Part shown: piece by piece, positions 11,410-25,384 of the stretch
Numbering within the stretch: position 1 is the stretch's first letter
Layout: every line of letters starts with the position of its first letter
DNA from: Tilletiaria anomala UBC 951
Taxonomy: Eukaryota; Basidiomycota; Exobasidiomycetes; Georgefischeriales; Tilletiariaceae
Assembly: GCF_000711695.1 (NCBI RefSeq)
Contig: NW_013547021.1
Location: 124,001-188,000, forward strand
Length of the DNA: 64,000 nucleotides
Reading direction: 5' to 3'
Position numbers and translations under genes: made by a program
Notes under the pieces: model-generated
What the model was told of the DNA's origin: nothing
Seen by the model: only the letters and a program-made list of their open reading frames with translations
The model's database searches: none

Positions 11410-12134
11410 GAGGTTTGTCCGGCCACAGTCGAGATAGTCGGATGGGTGGTTGGGCACGAAATGGCGCAGCAACACATACAAAACTGCCGCTAAGACGCAA
11501 AGTGCTACCAAGCTTTGCGGGTTGTATAAAACCGACTTGCATATCCTTTGTTAAACTAACCCTTACAATCAGGTCAAGTCTGCTAGTCCTTCGATGAAGA
11601 GAGAGAGAGAGATCGGAAATGCATGCTAGTAAGCAGCTGCCCAGGCTCTTGGTGCAAATATGATTACATAATTCATGCGGCCAAACCCCCGGATTTCGGG
11701 TTCCGACAAAAAGCCGATTTACCAGCCTTTCGGGTTGATTTCCCATGTACAATTTTGTGAACAAAGTCGAGTGTGCAAGAGTGTGCGCACACACGCACAT
11801 TACATTTCTACTGGACAGAGAAAGGAACACTTGCAAGAGTTCTCTCGTGCGCTGTCATTCTGTCCGCTCATCGATGAATGCACACACAGCTCCACTTTCT
11901 CGCACATGCCTGTGCACAGCCAACGAAGATCAAACCCAACACACCTCCCATAACGGAACAACGCATTTAGGTCTGTCCTTCTCACTCACACAGGCTGGCA
12001 CCCCTCCCCACTCTGAACAAAGGCCGATCACCGACCGGTCGCACGCTAGCCGCCATACATACTCTGTTCTGCGTCGTAGCACACGCATACATCCTCTCTG
12101 CATCACTCCATACTCCCTCATTAGCCAGCGCAAC
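11410..12134. other. intergenic between SPP2 and UDP-galactopyranose mutase
   Basis: About 725 bp between two genes on the same strand. It should carry the SPP2 3' UTR and the mutase promoter. The last 150 bp before the ATG is C/T/A-rich, as in fungal leaders. No supported gene. Confidence 0.5.
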
Positions 12135-13907
<1,773 letters not shown>

Positions 13908-14444
13908 GGTTACATTAGGACAACCAGTCAAGCCTGCGAGTCCATTCACTTCTGGCCGCTCTCGGATGCTTTGTTAGAAGTAACGGAGTCTAGCAATCTG
14001 CGATTGCGCGCTTGGTACATGCATTTGTCTCTCCTTTTTGTTTACTTTCGCATAATACAAAATAGAGCCTCAACGCGAACGAAACGCCTTCGAAGCCAAT
14101 GGTCCTGTTGTAATACGCGCAAGAGAAGGAAAGCGGTAAAGAGGCAGGCTTTCTATGACGGAGCACCACCTTTCCGATTTGACATGTATGATGCGAGCAG
14201 GCCCGAGCCACTGCATGCGAAGCCAAGGGACAATGCGCCAAATGGGCCTATTCAAGATCCGACCACAGGATGCTTGCATGGTAATGTGTGATCAGCCCTC
14301 ATTGTGCACTACGGCTCGCGGGGAAGCCTGGCCATGCAAGCCGCAGCAGCACCAGCGCGCAACAGCAGGCCTTTCGCCAGAGGCGAACATGGGGCTGCGC
14401 GACTGGTGGGATAATGGTATGATTATCGCGCACGTTTCTGAGCT
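13908..14444. other. convergent 3' spacer
   Basis: About 540 bp between the stops of the mutase and the SMG7/EST1-like gene. It presumably consists of two 3' UTRs. Short frames only; nothing recognised. Confidence 0.5.
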
Positions 14445-17411
14445 TCAGCCATTGTAGAAAAGGGTGTCCTTCTGAGCCGTGAGACCACTTTGTGAGCTTG
14501 GCGCGCACGGTCTGCCAATGACACCTGCCGGGTTCTCTCCTCGGCTGGTAGAAAACGCTTCGTGGAAGGCCGAGGCAGCCGGGTGGCCTGGAGGTGGAAG
14601 TGGGCTAGCGTTTGCGTCGCTACGCCATGCACTTTCGCCAGGCCCAGGTGTCAGCCGGTGAGCATCACCAGGCCCAGGAGACCAGATGTTGCTCGATGGG
14701 CCAAGAGACGAGTGCTGAGAGCTGCCAATACCTCCAAACAGCATGTGCCCTCGCGGGAGTGCAGACGCTTGGCTGCGCAGTGCGGTAGAGTGCTCCGCCC
14801 CAGGTGGTGCCGTTGATGGCTGCTTGGGTCCGTTGAGGACTTGCAGCAGTAGATCTTGCGCTGTGGCTGGGGCTGGACCGCGACCAGCATCCTCGAATGC
14901 AGACGACGGTTGTTGCAACATCCCGGCAAGCGGATGCGCTTGTGGCTTCGCGACTTGAGGAATGAGAATATGTTCGTCCTCTTCTTCTTCTTCAGCCGTA
15001 AATCTCGACAACTCGTCCCCGCCTTCGCGGCGGTCAACCGCTTGCATGGCGAGATCCACAACGTCCTCCGTAGCCTCTGAAGCACCTTCGGACATTCCAT
15101 CTGTGGTAGGTGCATCTTTTGGCTTTTCAAGCACACCCGGGAGCTGGCGTTTGCCTTTGATAACATCTGCTGGGAAAAAGAAAGCATTTTGCAGATCGTC
15201 ATAGACGATCGGACTGGCACTGGACTCGGCGATGACTTTGGCGTCCACAAGCAGGTCTGAGATGCGCATGAGCTGCTCCTCGTTGGGGTGCGCCTCATTG
15301 CTTCTGACTACGCCGTACGCATCCCCCATTCCCGCATTTGCAAACGGAATCATTGCCCTTTTGATAGGGGCGAAGCCACGCATATCGAGGTCCTCTTCCA
15401 AACACAGAGAAGGAACCCCAAGCGGACCGTCTGAGCCAAGGACTGGTAACATGTCGTATGGGAACGCAAAACGGAGGCTGTTCATAAAGTCGGTGTACGA
15501 GCGCCAGAAGGCCGTCACATTTTCGATGACGCTTTGATCTGCTGCATTTTGATCCGACTTTGCTGATCCGTACACAGAATAGTTTGTTGCTCCCTGAAGA
15601 GCTTGCCGCAAATCTTCCTCGGCTTTGGCAGCCTTTTCCGTAGATCGCTGTACGTAGTCGAGATGGCTCTTGATCCACTTGTTGCAGATTCGGAGCGCCG
15701 GGAGCATGCGCCGAAAGACTGCGGTGATGTTCGTCGAAACAGCTTTCTGATTCATGGGAACAGTGCCAGCATCGCGAGCAGCTTGGACTGCCTCGTCGCA
15801 CTCGGAGCGAGAAATGTCGGCCAAGACCTTGAATAAGACCAGTACGTGGCTCATTATCTGCAGTTCGACGCTAAGCCGATGCCTGCGCTCAAGCACCAAT
15901 GCCGCAGGATTTGTGTTACTCGTCGCGTCAGATTTCGAGGATGCAGAGCTTTTCCATAGCCTGGCGGTCCAGGATGCAGAAAGGGCAATGACGATGAGGT
16001 GTACCACTTGGTCGGTCTGCAAAGCGCGGTCGCGAAGTAAAGCGGCCAAATTCGCGTGGACTCTTCCAGCCAGTACAAGCATGTCCTTCAAGCTGCATGA
16101 GAAAAAAGGAGAACACGAAACTTGAGTCTTACATCGGGATACAAACACATTCGAGGCATTCCGAGTGTTGCCTCACCTAGCTCTGAGGTAGAACATGGCG
16201 TGTAGTGCAACAAAGTCTGGAAGCCAAATATCTGTGGTGCGGTCACGCTTTCGGTTCGCGACGGCTTTTGCGCTTGAGGCACCATCGTTTCTCCACAACC
16301 CCAAAGCCTTTTTGAATGTACTTTCAAGATTTTGACGAGCCGAATCGAATGGCGTCTTGACGCAAAGCGCCCGGTAGTAGTGATAGACGGCACTGAAGTG
16401 ATCGTGGTGATACATGGCGATCACTGCAATTTGATTGGATGGATTGCCATTATTGGGGAGTAGCGTCCGTGCTTGCTCGTAACAGGCGACTGCTCGGCTG
16501 TACTCAGCCTTCTTTAGCACCGGTCGAAGCCGTTGGCCATTGGAACCACCACGGCCACATTTGGAAACACCTTTACCCTCGCGATTAGTTTGTGGGCCTT
16601 CGGAACGACTCTGCGGCTCGTTGTACATCTCTCTGTACCTCGCAAGATCCCCGCAGCAGATGAGTGCCTTGTGCATCACATCGAGGAGTCGGTGACGGTT
16701 GCTCGGCTGCTGGGCAGCATATTTGACATCCCCTTCTACCTCTCTTGGCGCAGGGGCAACACGAGCTGACCGATCAAACGCTGCAGACGTCATATCTCCG
16801 GACGTTGTCCATGTCGCATCTGATGCGCTGACATTGTCATCGCAAGGGATGTCCAGGGCTTCGAGGCATACGCGAGCCTCTTCCAAGCCAAAGACTCGGA
16901 CGACGCGGCTGGCCAACTCCTGCCAAAAGGTCTCTTCTGCAGCTAGAAATTTGCGAAAGTCCGACAGCGTCTTTGAGTACTCTGCCGCCTTTTGCTTTTT
17001 GGCAGACTTGTTAAGAGCTGGCTGAGCGGCCGCGGCATCGTTGCCATCGGCTGTGTAGGGAACTTTACCTGCGTGGATAACTTTCTTAAGATCAGAAAGC
17101 AGCGCGCGGTAGGATGCTACAAGCGGATGCGTGGTCTCAATCCATAAAAAGACGTCGATGCCGTGCGAGTCGCGGGTGAATGGATGCCCGAAGAGGAGAT
17201 TCAGAAGCGTATTCCGCAGGTTCTTCCTGGCGAACTCGACCTCTCCACTACTGGGCTTTGCATGGCTCTCCTCTAAGAGCGCCTTGAGGCTAGCCTTGAG
17301 CTGTTTTGCCTCCTGTAGCAGCTGTGGCGAGCTCCGTGCCGTGCCAGAGCTGGGTGCCCGGCTGGAAGACATGAGCGCTGCTGGGCTCTGTGGCCGGGGC
17401 GTTGCCTCCAA
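14445..17411 (-). CDS. SMG7/EST1-like protein (14-3-3-like and TPR helical domain)
   Basis: SMG5/6/7 and EST1 proteins act in nonsense-mediated mRNA decay and in telomerase recruitment. The two exons are 16177-17411 and 14445-16092, with an 84-bp intron, giving 960 residues. The diagnostic stretch lies at about residues 240-370: HKALICCGDLARYREMY, then ARTLLPNNGNPSNQIAVIAM, then HFSAVYHYYRALCVKTPFDS. This is the helical core typical of the family. The following exon continues the alpha-helical hairpin domain (LAGRVHANLAALLRDRALQ). The C-terminal 300 residues are disordered with an acidic EEEEEDEH patch. I see no PIN domain, so it resembles SMG7/EST1 more than SMG6. Which paralogue it matches is unresolved. 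A separate MFVS start in the second exon is an artefact of reading through the intron. Confidence 0.88.
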
Positions 17412-17969
17412 GCCCGATGACGCGGTGAATGACTTAACACTACGAGCGCGGCCCTTCCATCTTGCCTGGCAATCCTGCGTCGACGAATGCTTCGGGACAG
17501 TTGCGACGGGCCACGTTCCACAAGGACAGAGGAGATGAACTCTTAGAAGAGTGAACTCTCCGTGTGTTTGACCATCTTCGGCGCCTGATGGAGAAAAAGT
17601 CGAGTCGATGGAGAATGGAATGTTGTGACCGAGCGGGGGGGGTGCGGAAGGGTGAATCAGACGCGCACAGTCGCTTAGTGCCTGTGTTCCATTTTTTGCT
17701 CATGAACAACCAGCTGATGCTCAACCTGCCTTTTCGCGGTGCATACTGTGAGGGCTTCTCGAGGTCATGCTACAATCATATACAAGCCTTAAGTTAGCCT
17801 CGAGCGGCGTCGACATGCGGACCGGGCAGAGCTGGACAGGAAAAAGGAGATTCGACTCCGCGCGTCTATGTGTACAACAAGTGTGCTATGCGAATGGGGA
17901 TATCAAGACATTTTCGTGGTAACGGCCTGACGCATTGTCGCCGGAGGTGGGAAAAATTAGTGAATGAAA
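17412..17969. other. intergenic upstream of the SMG7/EST1-like gene
   Basis: About 560 bp between the SMG7/EST1-like start and the MIS12 stop, both on the minus strand. It should hold the promoter of the first and the 3' UTR of the second. No coding feature is supported. Confidence 0.45.
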
Positions 17970-19272
17970 TTAGAAAAGACATACCCACCCAGTCAGGCTC
18001 ACCTCGAGCTCGGCTGTCTTTCCTACATTACGCCGCTTTGCTCCCTGGGACCCGCCCTCGGACTGCATATCCTGCACTCTTTTGCCACTCCCTTTGGACT
18101 TGCGGCCCGTCGACCCCGGTTTCTCGCTCACCGCTGCAGCCTCGACCTTGTGATCCCCACCGGCCTTTCTCTGCTCCTCGAGGGCTCGGTTGACCTCCCA
18201 GTAGAGGTATGCATCACGATTTGAACCGTCAAATCCCTGCTCGGCGCCCTCTTCATCGTCCTTGGCCGAGCGTGGTGGTGCAAGTGATTTGCTCAGCGGA
18301 TCCAGCTCGCGCAAGCCAGACACGTCCTTGCATACAGCGGAGGCATCAGCGCGTACTTTTTTCAGGCTATCAGCTTGGAGCGACGCAAGAATTGTGGTAC
18401 CAGATTTGCTTTGTAGTACGAAGTCAAAGTGGTCCTCCAGCGCGGCTGCTCGTGCGTGTTGCGCAGATGTGGTGGCAATGGCTCGATCGAGAATGTCGGC
18501 AGTCTGGCGCGCCTATCCACAAAACCAGCAAATAGAAAACGCATCAGTTGAGCTGGTTTGATCCGCACCCCTAGTAGATCTCTCTCACAGCTGCAATCTT
18601 GGCTCTTAACCGCTGCTCCTTACGGCTCAAGACTTTGTCCTGCACAATTGCAGATGTGACGCCATTGTCGTTGCGCAGATCCAAGCCGCGATGATGAGTG
18701 AGGGTGATGTGCTGCGCCTGTCGAGAGGTGACACCGAAGACATTGACCAGCGTCCAAAGCTCGACTGTGTCGTACATGTGGTCAAGCGCGTTTTCGAAAA
18801 GAGTGAGCACTTTGTGTGTGGACTACCAAAACATGAGGCAAATTATCTTCAGGAAAAAGGCTTGCACAAAGCAGTCGCAGCATCAGGTCACCTTTTCTGC
18901 TGCGATCACCTGTGGAGAGGGAAGGATATACGTCAGAAAGGGTCTTTTGTTCCTCTTGCTAAAGGGCGTCTCCTCACATATTCTGGCTCTTGTTCGGCCT
19001 CAGGAAACACGAATAATTGGATGATCAGGAATGTGTGCTTCATTGGCGGGCACTTGAGGCCTTACCTGCGTTTCATTTCTAGCCGCGACTGTACCCTCCA
19101 TTGCTTGTATGAGTGACTTCTCGAAGTGCTCCGCTAGAAAGTAAAGGTGCTCATTGGCGGCATACACGAGTTTGTCGATGAACCCTTTCGGATTGAACCC
19201 GAAGTGCTCGGTCAAGAGCTCGATATGCGCGTCGATGGAAGGAGCGTCTTGGGCTTGGAATGCAGATGACAT
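17970..19272 (-). CDS. MIS12: kinetochore protein Mis12/Mtw1
   Basis: Mis12/Mtw1 is the core of the kinetochore MIND complex that links centromeric chromatin to microtubules. Four exons are predicted: 19066-19272, 18892-18909 (18 nt), 18589-18822 and 17970-18512, together 333 residues. The N-terminus has the family signature LLTEHFGFNPKGFIDKLVYA. The next exons give VLTLFENALDHMYDTVELWT, the conserved Leu-rich helix ending in the D/E-L-x-x-L/V-N region. The rest is coiled-coil-like, with a basic GRKSKGSGKR segment and a variable tail. The C-terminal end is less certain because GTGAGC near 18000 could be another donor. Skipping the 18-nt exon also keeps the frame. It shares an intergenic promoter with the proteasome gene to the right. 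Confidence 0.85.
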
Positions 19273-19799
19273 GTTTCCAGTTTTGACCACATAGGCTTTG
19301 ATACCTGCTGAATGATGCTACAAGTACCTTGCCAAAATGGGAAGAGGACCTTTCAATTATGGCATCTGGTGTTTGCAGATGTGAACAAGGCAGGATGGAG
19401 GATCGCAAAGCGTATGTATAATGTGGACATGTAGCCTGTAACCTTCATGTGTTGTGGTTAGAGATAGACGCGACACGCAGAGACGCGTCTGCGAGCATGT
19501 GGGCACGGGCGCACTGTCGCACTCACAACCTTGCAACAAAAGAATTGATTCCGCCAATCACATCAGGATTGTCATATCCTCGATTGCGCGGCCTCACCAC
19601 CACCACAGACTATAATCTACTCGGGTTGATAGCATACACCTCGAGCATTTTCGCACGTTAGTGCTTCGCATTAACTCTTTCCGAAGGCGCCCATCCTGTG
19701 CAGAAGACGCTGATTAAGAGGTATCGTATCACAAGCCTACCGCTCAACCGCCCTCCGACAAGAGCAACCAAAAGGTCACCGCCAAAAGTTACAGTCACG
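19273..19799. promoter_or_regulatory. bidirectional promoter region, MIS12 and proteasome beta-4
   Basis: About 530 bp separates two divergent starts, so it must serve both genes. I found no clear match to the yeast PACE element (GGTGGCAAA), and no other site I can name. Confidence 0.45.
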
Positions 19800-20506
19800 A
19801 TGGAGTGCTCATTCGGCATCACCGGCAAGGGCTACACCATCATCGCCTCCGATTCGACAGCAGGCAGATCCATCATCAAGATGAAATCGGATGAAGACAA
19901 GCAAAGGCAGCTGTCTAAACATCTAGTGATGGCCTACTCAGGAGAATCGGGGGACACAGTGCAATTTGCAGAATATGTCGAGAGGAACTTGCGCTTGTAC
20001 GGCATCCGGTAAGTGATACAGTATCGAGCTGGAAGAAGCCCTTATGAGCTGCCGCAGCTGACAATCGCAGATGCTCATTCGAAAACCTTTAATTAATCTT
20101 CAGTCACCACGTCGAATTGAGACCACAATCAGCGGCAGCATGGATCCGCAAGACACTTGCCGAGTCTTTGCGATCACGGAAACCGTACCAAGTCAACATG
20201 CTCTTGGCCGGCTTTGACCTGCCAACAGCTACACCGGCCCTCTACTGGATCGACTACTTGGGTACACTAGCGATCGTACCCTTTGCGGCGCACGGCTACG
20301 GTGCGCATTTTTGCCTCAGCACAATGGACAGATACCATAGCCCAGATATGAGCCTCGAGGATGGCTTGAAGTTGCTACAAAGATGCATTGGCGAACTCAA
20401 GCAACGGTTCATTGTTGATTTGGGAAAATGGAACGTTAGGGTCATCGATCACGAGGGAATACGGCAAGTAGAGCTGCAGGAGACAGACATTCCTGCGCCC
20501 GCATGA
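19800..20506 (+). CDS. PRE1: 20S proteasome subunit beta-4 (Pre1/PSMB2 type)
   Basis: This is a structural, non-catalytic beta subunit of the 20S core. The exons are 19800-20008 and 20104-20506 with a 95-bp intron, giving 203 residues, the usual size. The N-terminus MECSFGITGKGYTIIASDST shows the proteasome fold but begins at Met, with no propeptide and no Thr1 nucleophile, as expected for this subunit. Other blocks are MAYSGESGDTVQFAEYVERN and VNMLLAGFD, then LYWIDYLGT. The C-terminus ends 114 bp before the convergent MRS2 stop. Confidence 0.96.
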
Positions 20507-20620
20507 TCTGGGGCATTACGCCAAGAAGAATGCACACGTATCTCACATGACTAAACATTCGAGCACAGCGTGGATGTGTAAGAGTATGTGTCATATGATC
20601 CCGGTTATTTGGTGCGGATC

Positions 20621-22557
20621 TTAATGGCATTGACCGCCCGGACCACTGCGAATTCGCTCCGGAAAGCCAAAGCCTTCCGCATCAGCCTTGTAGTAACCAA
20701 GAGAGGAAAAGCGTGCATCTGACCCGACACCCTTATACGAGCGTCGAACACCGTACAGCTCTGCTAGCCGTTTGTCGCGCTCAGTCAGCCTCATCTGGAC
20801 ATGGTCTGTCCTCTTCCGAAGCCACCAGCTCGAAAGCAGCCAAGACTTCCGTCCGAACCGCTCGGAGTGCAAGCCAAGCCCGACTCTGCGCATTTTGCGA
20901 AGGTGCCTGAGTCCGAGGGCCGCACTCAAAGAGGCTCCAGCAAACGCGATGGTGCAAGCTCCGAAGAACGCGATGGGGTCATCCTCGAGGCCACTCTTCA
21001 GGTTCATACCAAAAAGGGACGCCCACAGGGCCCCTGCAGTCGCGCCGAGGGTGGTGATCGAGATTTTCAGATCGAGGGCGAGAAGCTGATTGCGATTGCC
21101 TACAACGCAAACGACAACCCATGCAGTCTTATCAGAGCCTGCATTCTGCGGGCTTGTAGCGTGAGGCAATGACTCACTGTCAAGGATCAGCTCAACGATC
21201 TCCTGCGTGCTACCAATATTAGATTGGAGATTGTCCGTCTCAGACACAACCTCCTCGATCTGACAGCACAGCGCAAGGGATAGTGAGGCGAGGCCAAGAA
21301 AGCGTGCTCGATGTGCAACCACGGCTCACCTGTTTATCGAAACTTTCTAAAAGCAGCTCGAGCTCGTCATATTCTTGCGCTAACGAGTCAGCTGTGCGTG
21401 GCTTGGAAAGATACATCCGTGCCATGTCTTCATCTTGCTCGCTGTTGAGAAAAGTTGTGCCATGACAATGCACCCGGGATTCCTTGTCAGCACTCGAAAG
21501 ACCCACACAAAAGACTTTGTAGCGCGCACAGAATTTCCGCTACCGCCCCTTTTACAGCTCGCGAGCGAGAGAAGAGACCGCTGACTTTTCGCCTATATTG
21601 CAGCAGCAAACGCAATTTTTCCCTGTCGATATCCTGATCGAACTCATCTAGGAGCGAGAAGACGAGGTGCTGTAAATTTCCAAGCTCTGAATAGAGCGCA
21701 TCCAGGACCGAGGACAATATTGTCTCCAGCGCGCGAAATTCGTAAGGCAGCTTCGAATCTTGGAACGCCTCCTCGTTGCGCTGTGAGGGGTTGTCTCCTG
21801 CTGCTTTCGGCTGTACTGGCTCACCCTGACCGCCTGTCTGTGTATACGGGGCATGGCTTTGTCGGTGTGCGAGACGTAGATTGTGCTCGAGGTTGTAGAC
21901 GAATGCAGAGTGCAAATGCGTGTCTGTTGACCCATAGCTGAACAACAGAAAGGGAAGTGTGAGAGTCAAAACATGGTAATTGCGGTCGTTGTTCGCAAGA
22001 AGTAGGACAGACCTGTCGAAGAGGAGGACAGTATCGCTTTTCACTAAGGCTCGAATGTGCAGCATATTGACGAGAAATGCCCCACGTCTAGCGAGAATGG
22101 TGGGGACGAGGTTTGGAACGCGAGAGTCGATCTTTCTTAGGTCTCGAAGTTCGAGGCCGTTGTTCTGCGCCAGCTCTTGTCGGCTGAAAGTGCCTGATAC
22201 GACACGTGGTGATCCTGCTTCATCAAAAATGGTGCATCGAAGTAGCAGCGAGGATGGTAGCGATCCTTTTGTGGCGGATTGATGGACATCTCTTAATCCA
22301 CGAGCGCGGGTGGCAGGCCGCATTGGTGCCACGCTCTGGCAATTGGAGTCAGATAGGATCAGATGAGTGTGGAAGGATGGAACCCGATGTGAACGCCAGC
22401 TGCGAGTTCCTTGGTGAGCAAAACTTGGGGCGGACAAGTGGAGCCTACGGCTGCGCGTGACGTGCAACGACGCGCTCGCCAGGCATATATCACTCCAGAC
22501 CGTCGTCCACAGTGAACACTGCTGTATTGGTTTTCGGAGGCGGTAGGCGTACGACAT
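20621..22557 (-). CDS. MRS2: mitochondrial magnesium channel, MRS2/CorA family
   Basis: This gene encodes a pentameric Mg2+ channel of the mitochondrial inner membrane. Five exons (22013-22557, 21530-21937, 21330-21441, 21178-21259 and 20621-21099) give 541 residues with consistent phases. The first about 100 residues are basic, Ser/Arg-rich and non-conserved, as for an import presequence. Then come LRKIDSRVPNLVPTILARR, VLLFD, PYEFRALETIL, DEDMARMYLS and LDSNRNQLLALDLK. The hallmark GMN occurs in ASLFGMNLKSG at the end of TM1, followed by an acidic loop (EDDP) and TM2 (FFGACTIAFAGASLSAALGL). The C-terminal tail is long and basic, facing the matrix in the family. The intron junctions were chosen because they restore the family blocks. 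Confidence 0.95.
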
Positions 22558-23468
22558 GACGTTCAGAAAAAAAGAAGGTCAAGGGTAGAATTGAGAGCAG
22601 AGAGCAAAATAGCCGCCTGTCCTTGTTTCGGGCTTACGCCTTTCGTGATATTTGATGTGCTTGGTTTTTGAACTGAGCAGTTCAAGGCTTTTGACCAGTA
22701 TCTATCGTCCAGTCGGGATCCAGCGTGCAACAGGTGTGCGTAGTCCCTGTTGCACCTCATCAGCGACTTCTGCATACGTGGCTCACCCAACTATATACAA
22801 AACGACGGGGTCTATACATGTTGTAGCTTGTGCACCAATGCGGTCACGAGGTGGTGATGGAGAGAGGTATTGCTCACACGGCACATTATGAATACCACAC
22901 GTTGAGAACTTGTTTTGATTCGGTGCAAAGCATGAGGCTCGTCTCGCAGCGCACAGCATGAGGATATGAGGATGGATACATTGATAGAGTTGCGTCGCAT
23001 CTTCATTGCACGCATTTTATTAACAGATTGCCGCCTGATCGCTTGATCATTACTTGCATTTGTCATTCTTGTTATGTAATGCTCTAGTTGCCGATAGTTG
23101 CAGACTCGGTGTAGGCTGCTCGTAGCTCTGAGCTCGTGTCACGAAACGCATTCCAAGCGAGCAATATTCAGCGCTCTTTCAAAGTCGATGCTTGCCTCCC
23201 CAAACCAAGGTACCAGCCCCTCAAACCCGAATGGCATGCTCCACGTGCCCTCACCACCGCGATCATCGCTCTCCAATTTCAACCGCGCCACCAGCACGTA
23301 TGCTGTGCTGTTAAAAGCTTGAGCAAAGGCAAAGACATTGACCGTGCAGATTGGATGTGGGACGCTCGTGAATGACCTCCATCTTCCCATGCAGTCGAGT
23401 CAGAAACGCCTTCCTGCATATTGACAGCACAAGGCTGGTCGTCGCTTCCTGATAACAGGCAACTCAAC
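22558..23468. other. divergent intergenic region, MRS2 and AAGAB-like gene
   Basis: About 910 bp between divergent genes. A minus-strand frame at 23139-23390 (83 residues) has a protein-like composition but no recognisable domain and no supporting exons. I treat the region as promoter DNA. Confidence 0.4.
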
Positions 23469-25175
23469 ATGTGTGCATCGTCGACCTCCGCTTTTGACTA
23501 CGAAGATCGGTGCAAACGCATCCTTGTGCTTGCGCCCTTCAAATGTAAAGGGGCCGGCGACAGTCAAGAGGTAGCAAGAGCGAGGCGGGCAGCCATTCAT
23601 CAAGCGCGAGCTGTCATATCAAGTGAGCAAGAGGCTCCTCTCCAGGGCCTGTTTGAAGGCCGCCATACTGACACGACTTGTCTGGATACTTCAACACAGT
23701 CATCTCGCAGGGTGATGATTGCGAAGGCGTTCGGCCTGCTACTACTCAACATGCGCTCAATCATGACAATGAGGAGGGTTCCGCCAGGTTCGAAGTCTCA
23801 ATGCAAAGCTCAGATCAAGAAGAGAATACCCACCCCGTAGGCTGGGTCATCGATAACAAGTACTACACTGCTTGCGTTCATTTTCTCGTCCAGCCGTTGC
23901 AGTTGCCGCCGCATATCTCGCGACGCTCACGAATGTCATCCATAGAATTCTCGCTTGGGACAACACATCTCCAGGAAGCGGTGCAGGATGTCAAGGCAAT
24001 CTTGGTGTGCCTTGCCGGTCTGAACGATGTGAGCCTTCCCTGCTTGCGACCGGCTATCCACTTTGAAAGCCTAATGTTCCAGCTTATCCCTTTTCGTGGA
24101 CGTTGGTTGCATGTCCCAGCCAAAAGATCAAGAACAGCTATCTGAAATCCTCGACAAATCCACGGATACGGAAGAGCTTGAGGTAGCGATGGTGCTATCG
24201 TCTGGGTCAAGTCACCATCTAGTGGTGCAAATAGCCGGAGAAGAGCGGGCCAATGCGATCGCAAGCACGAATATGAGTAACAAGCAATGGTGCTCTGAGG
24301 ATCTGTTCTCCACAGGAGGGTGGGAATTTGTGGACCTATTCCCAGGTGCCGACGGGATATTCTCGGACGAACACCTTCGGGATCACGATGGAGACGGCGA
24401 TGGCTACGCCGACTCAGCTAGTGGACGTAGTCAAGAGGACGGCGTGGAACGGGTCAGACACGCTCTCATGTCACACATGTGGCCAGGTCTTCAGAGGAAG
24501 CTTCCGATTCGTCAGACGAAAGATCTTCGCCCACCCCCCCCTTCGTCTGCACTGTCTCACGACACGGCTGGCTTCTCATCCACTGCGGCACCGCGTTTTC
24601 TTGCAGATGAAGGTATGGAAGGGTGTAGTGTTGGTTCCGTATCCGCGTCGGAATTACCAGACGATGTCGATTTGCTGCTCCAAGGTCTTCCCGATGGATC
24701 GATGGGAACGGGGATGCCCCACGCTGAACCCACAGCAGAAGACGAGGCCCTAGCTTCTGCATTTCTAGAGCAGATCAGATCTTTTGAGAGCAGCACCTTG
24801 GCAGATGGTGTTCAGCATGACGCCGCATCGACAGCACAACGCCTTCTCGACGCACAACGCAATCTGGAGCGCTTTCTCGAACAAGAAGACGCTAATTGGT
24901 CCGGCACAGCATCGGCGACATCTAGAAGGGCGCCCGATACCACCTTTGGGCCGTCTGCTTTCGATGATGACTTTGCTGAATTTGTCAGCACGTCTGTGCC
25001 ATCCTCAACGGACGAAGCGTCATTCGAGTTTGACATGGGGCGCGGACTCGACCTAGTGACACTCGAGGCGCTTCAGGGTGAGGCACAGCGCGTCCGTACT
25101 ATCGGCGATGAAGAGACCCGAGAGGTTGAGGCGGCACGCCTAGCACTAGCTCTTGCGTCGCTGCTTACTGGCTAG
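23469..25175 (+). CDS. alpha/gamma-adaptin-binding protein p34 (AAGAB/Irc6-like)
   Basis: The family comprises chaperones that assist assembly of AP-1 and AP-2 clathrin adaptors; yeast Irc6 is a relative. Three exons (23469-23622, 23700-24028 and 24120-25175) give 512 residues. The N-terminal half is a pseudo-GTPase fold: RILVLA near the start, then the diagnostic VGWVIDNKYYTA, QDVKAILVCLAGLND and ELEVAMVLSSGSS. WEFVDLFPG follows and, after a disordered linker, GVERVRHALMSHMWPGLQRK, the helical block conserved in fungi. The C-terminal 200 residues are acidic and include a helix (RLLDAQRNLERFLEQED). The signatures are short, so the family call is good but not certain. The start was chosen as the ATG that leads into the first beta strand. 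Confidence 0.82.
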
Positions 25176-25384
25176 CGCTGAGCGCTCTTTTGTACACGTC
25201 CGTGTTCGTCACGTTGGAGAGCCATCCTTAGCACCAACCTGTCTGCATGCTTGAGTCAAGAAACTGAGAAGGAAAAGCATAAGTGTGCGATGTCACAAAA
25301 GATAGGGTGATCAAGAGACACATAGGGTGGAATTAGACAATGCGATGTGAAGCTATATAAACACAGCGAAAATGGCGCTTTGAT

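Noticed and set aside
23139-23390. 83-residue minus-strand frame between MRS2 and the AAGAB-like gene
   Set aside because: The composition looks protein-like, but it is short, isolated and without a family match.
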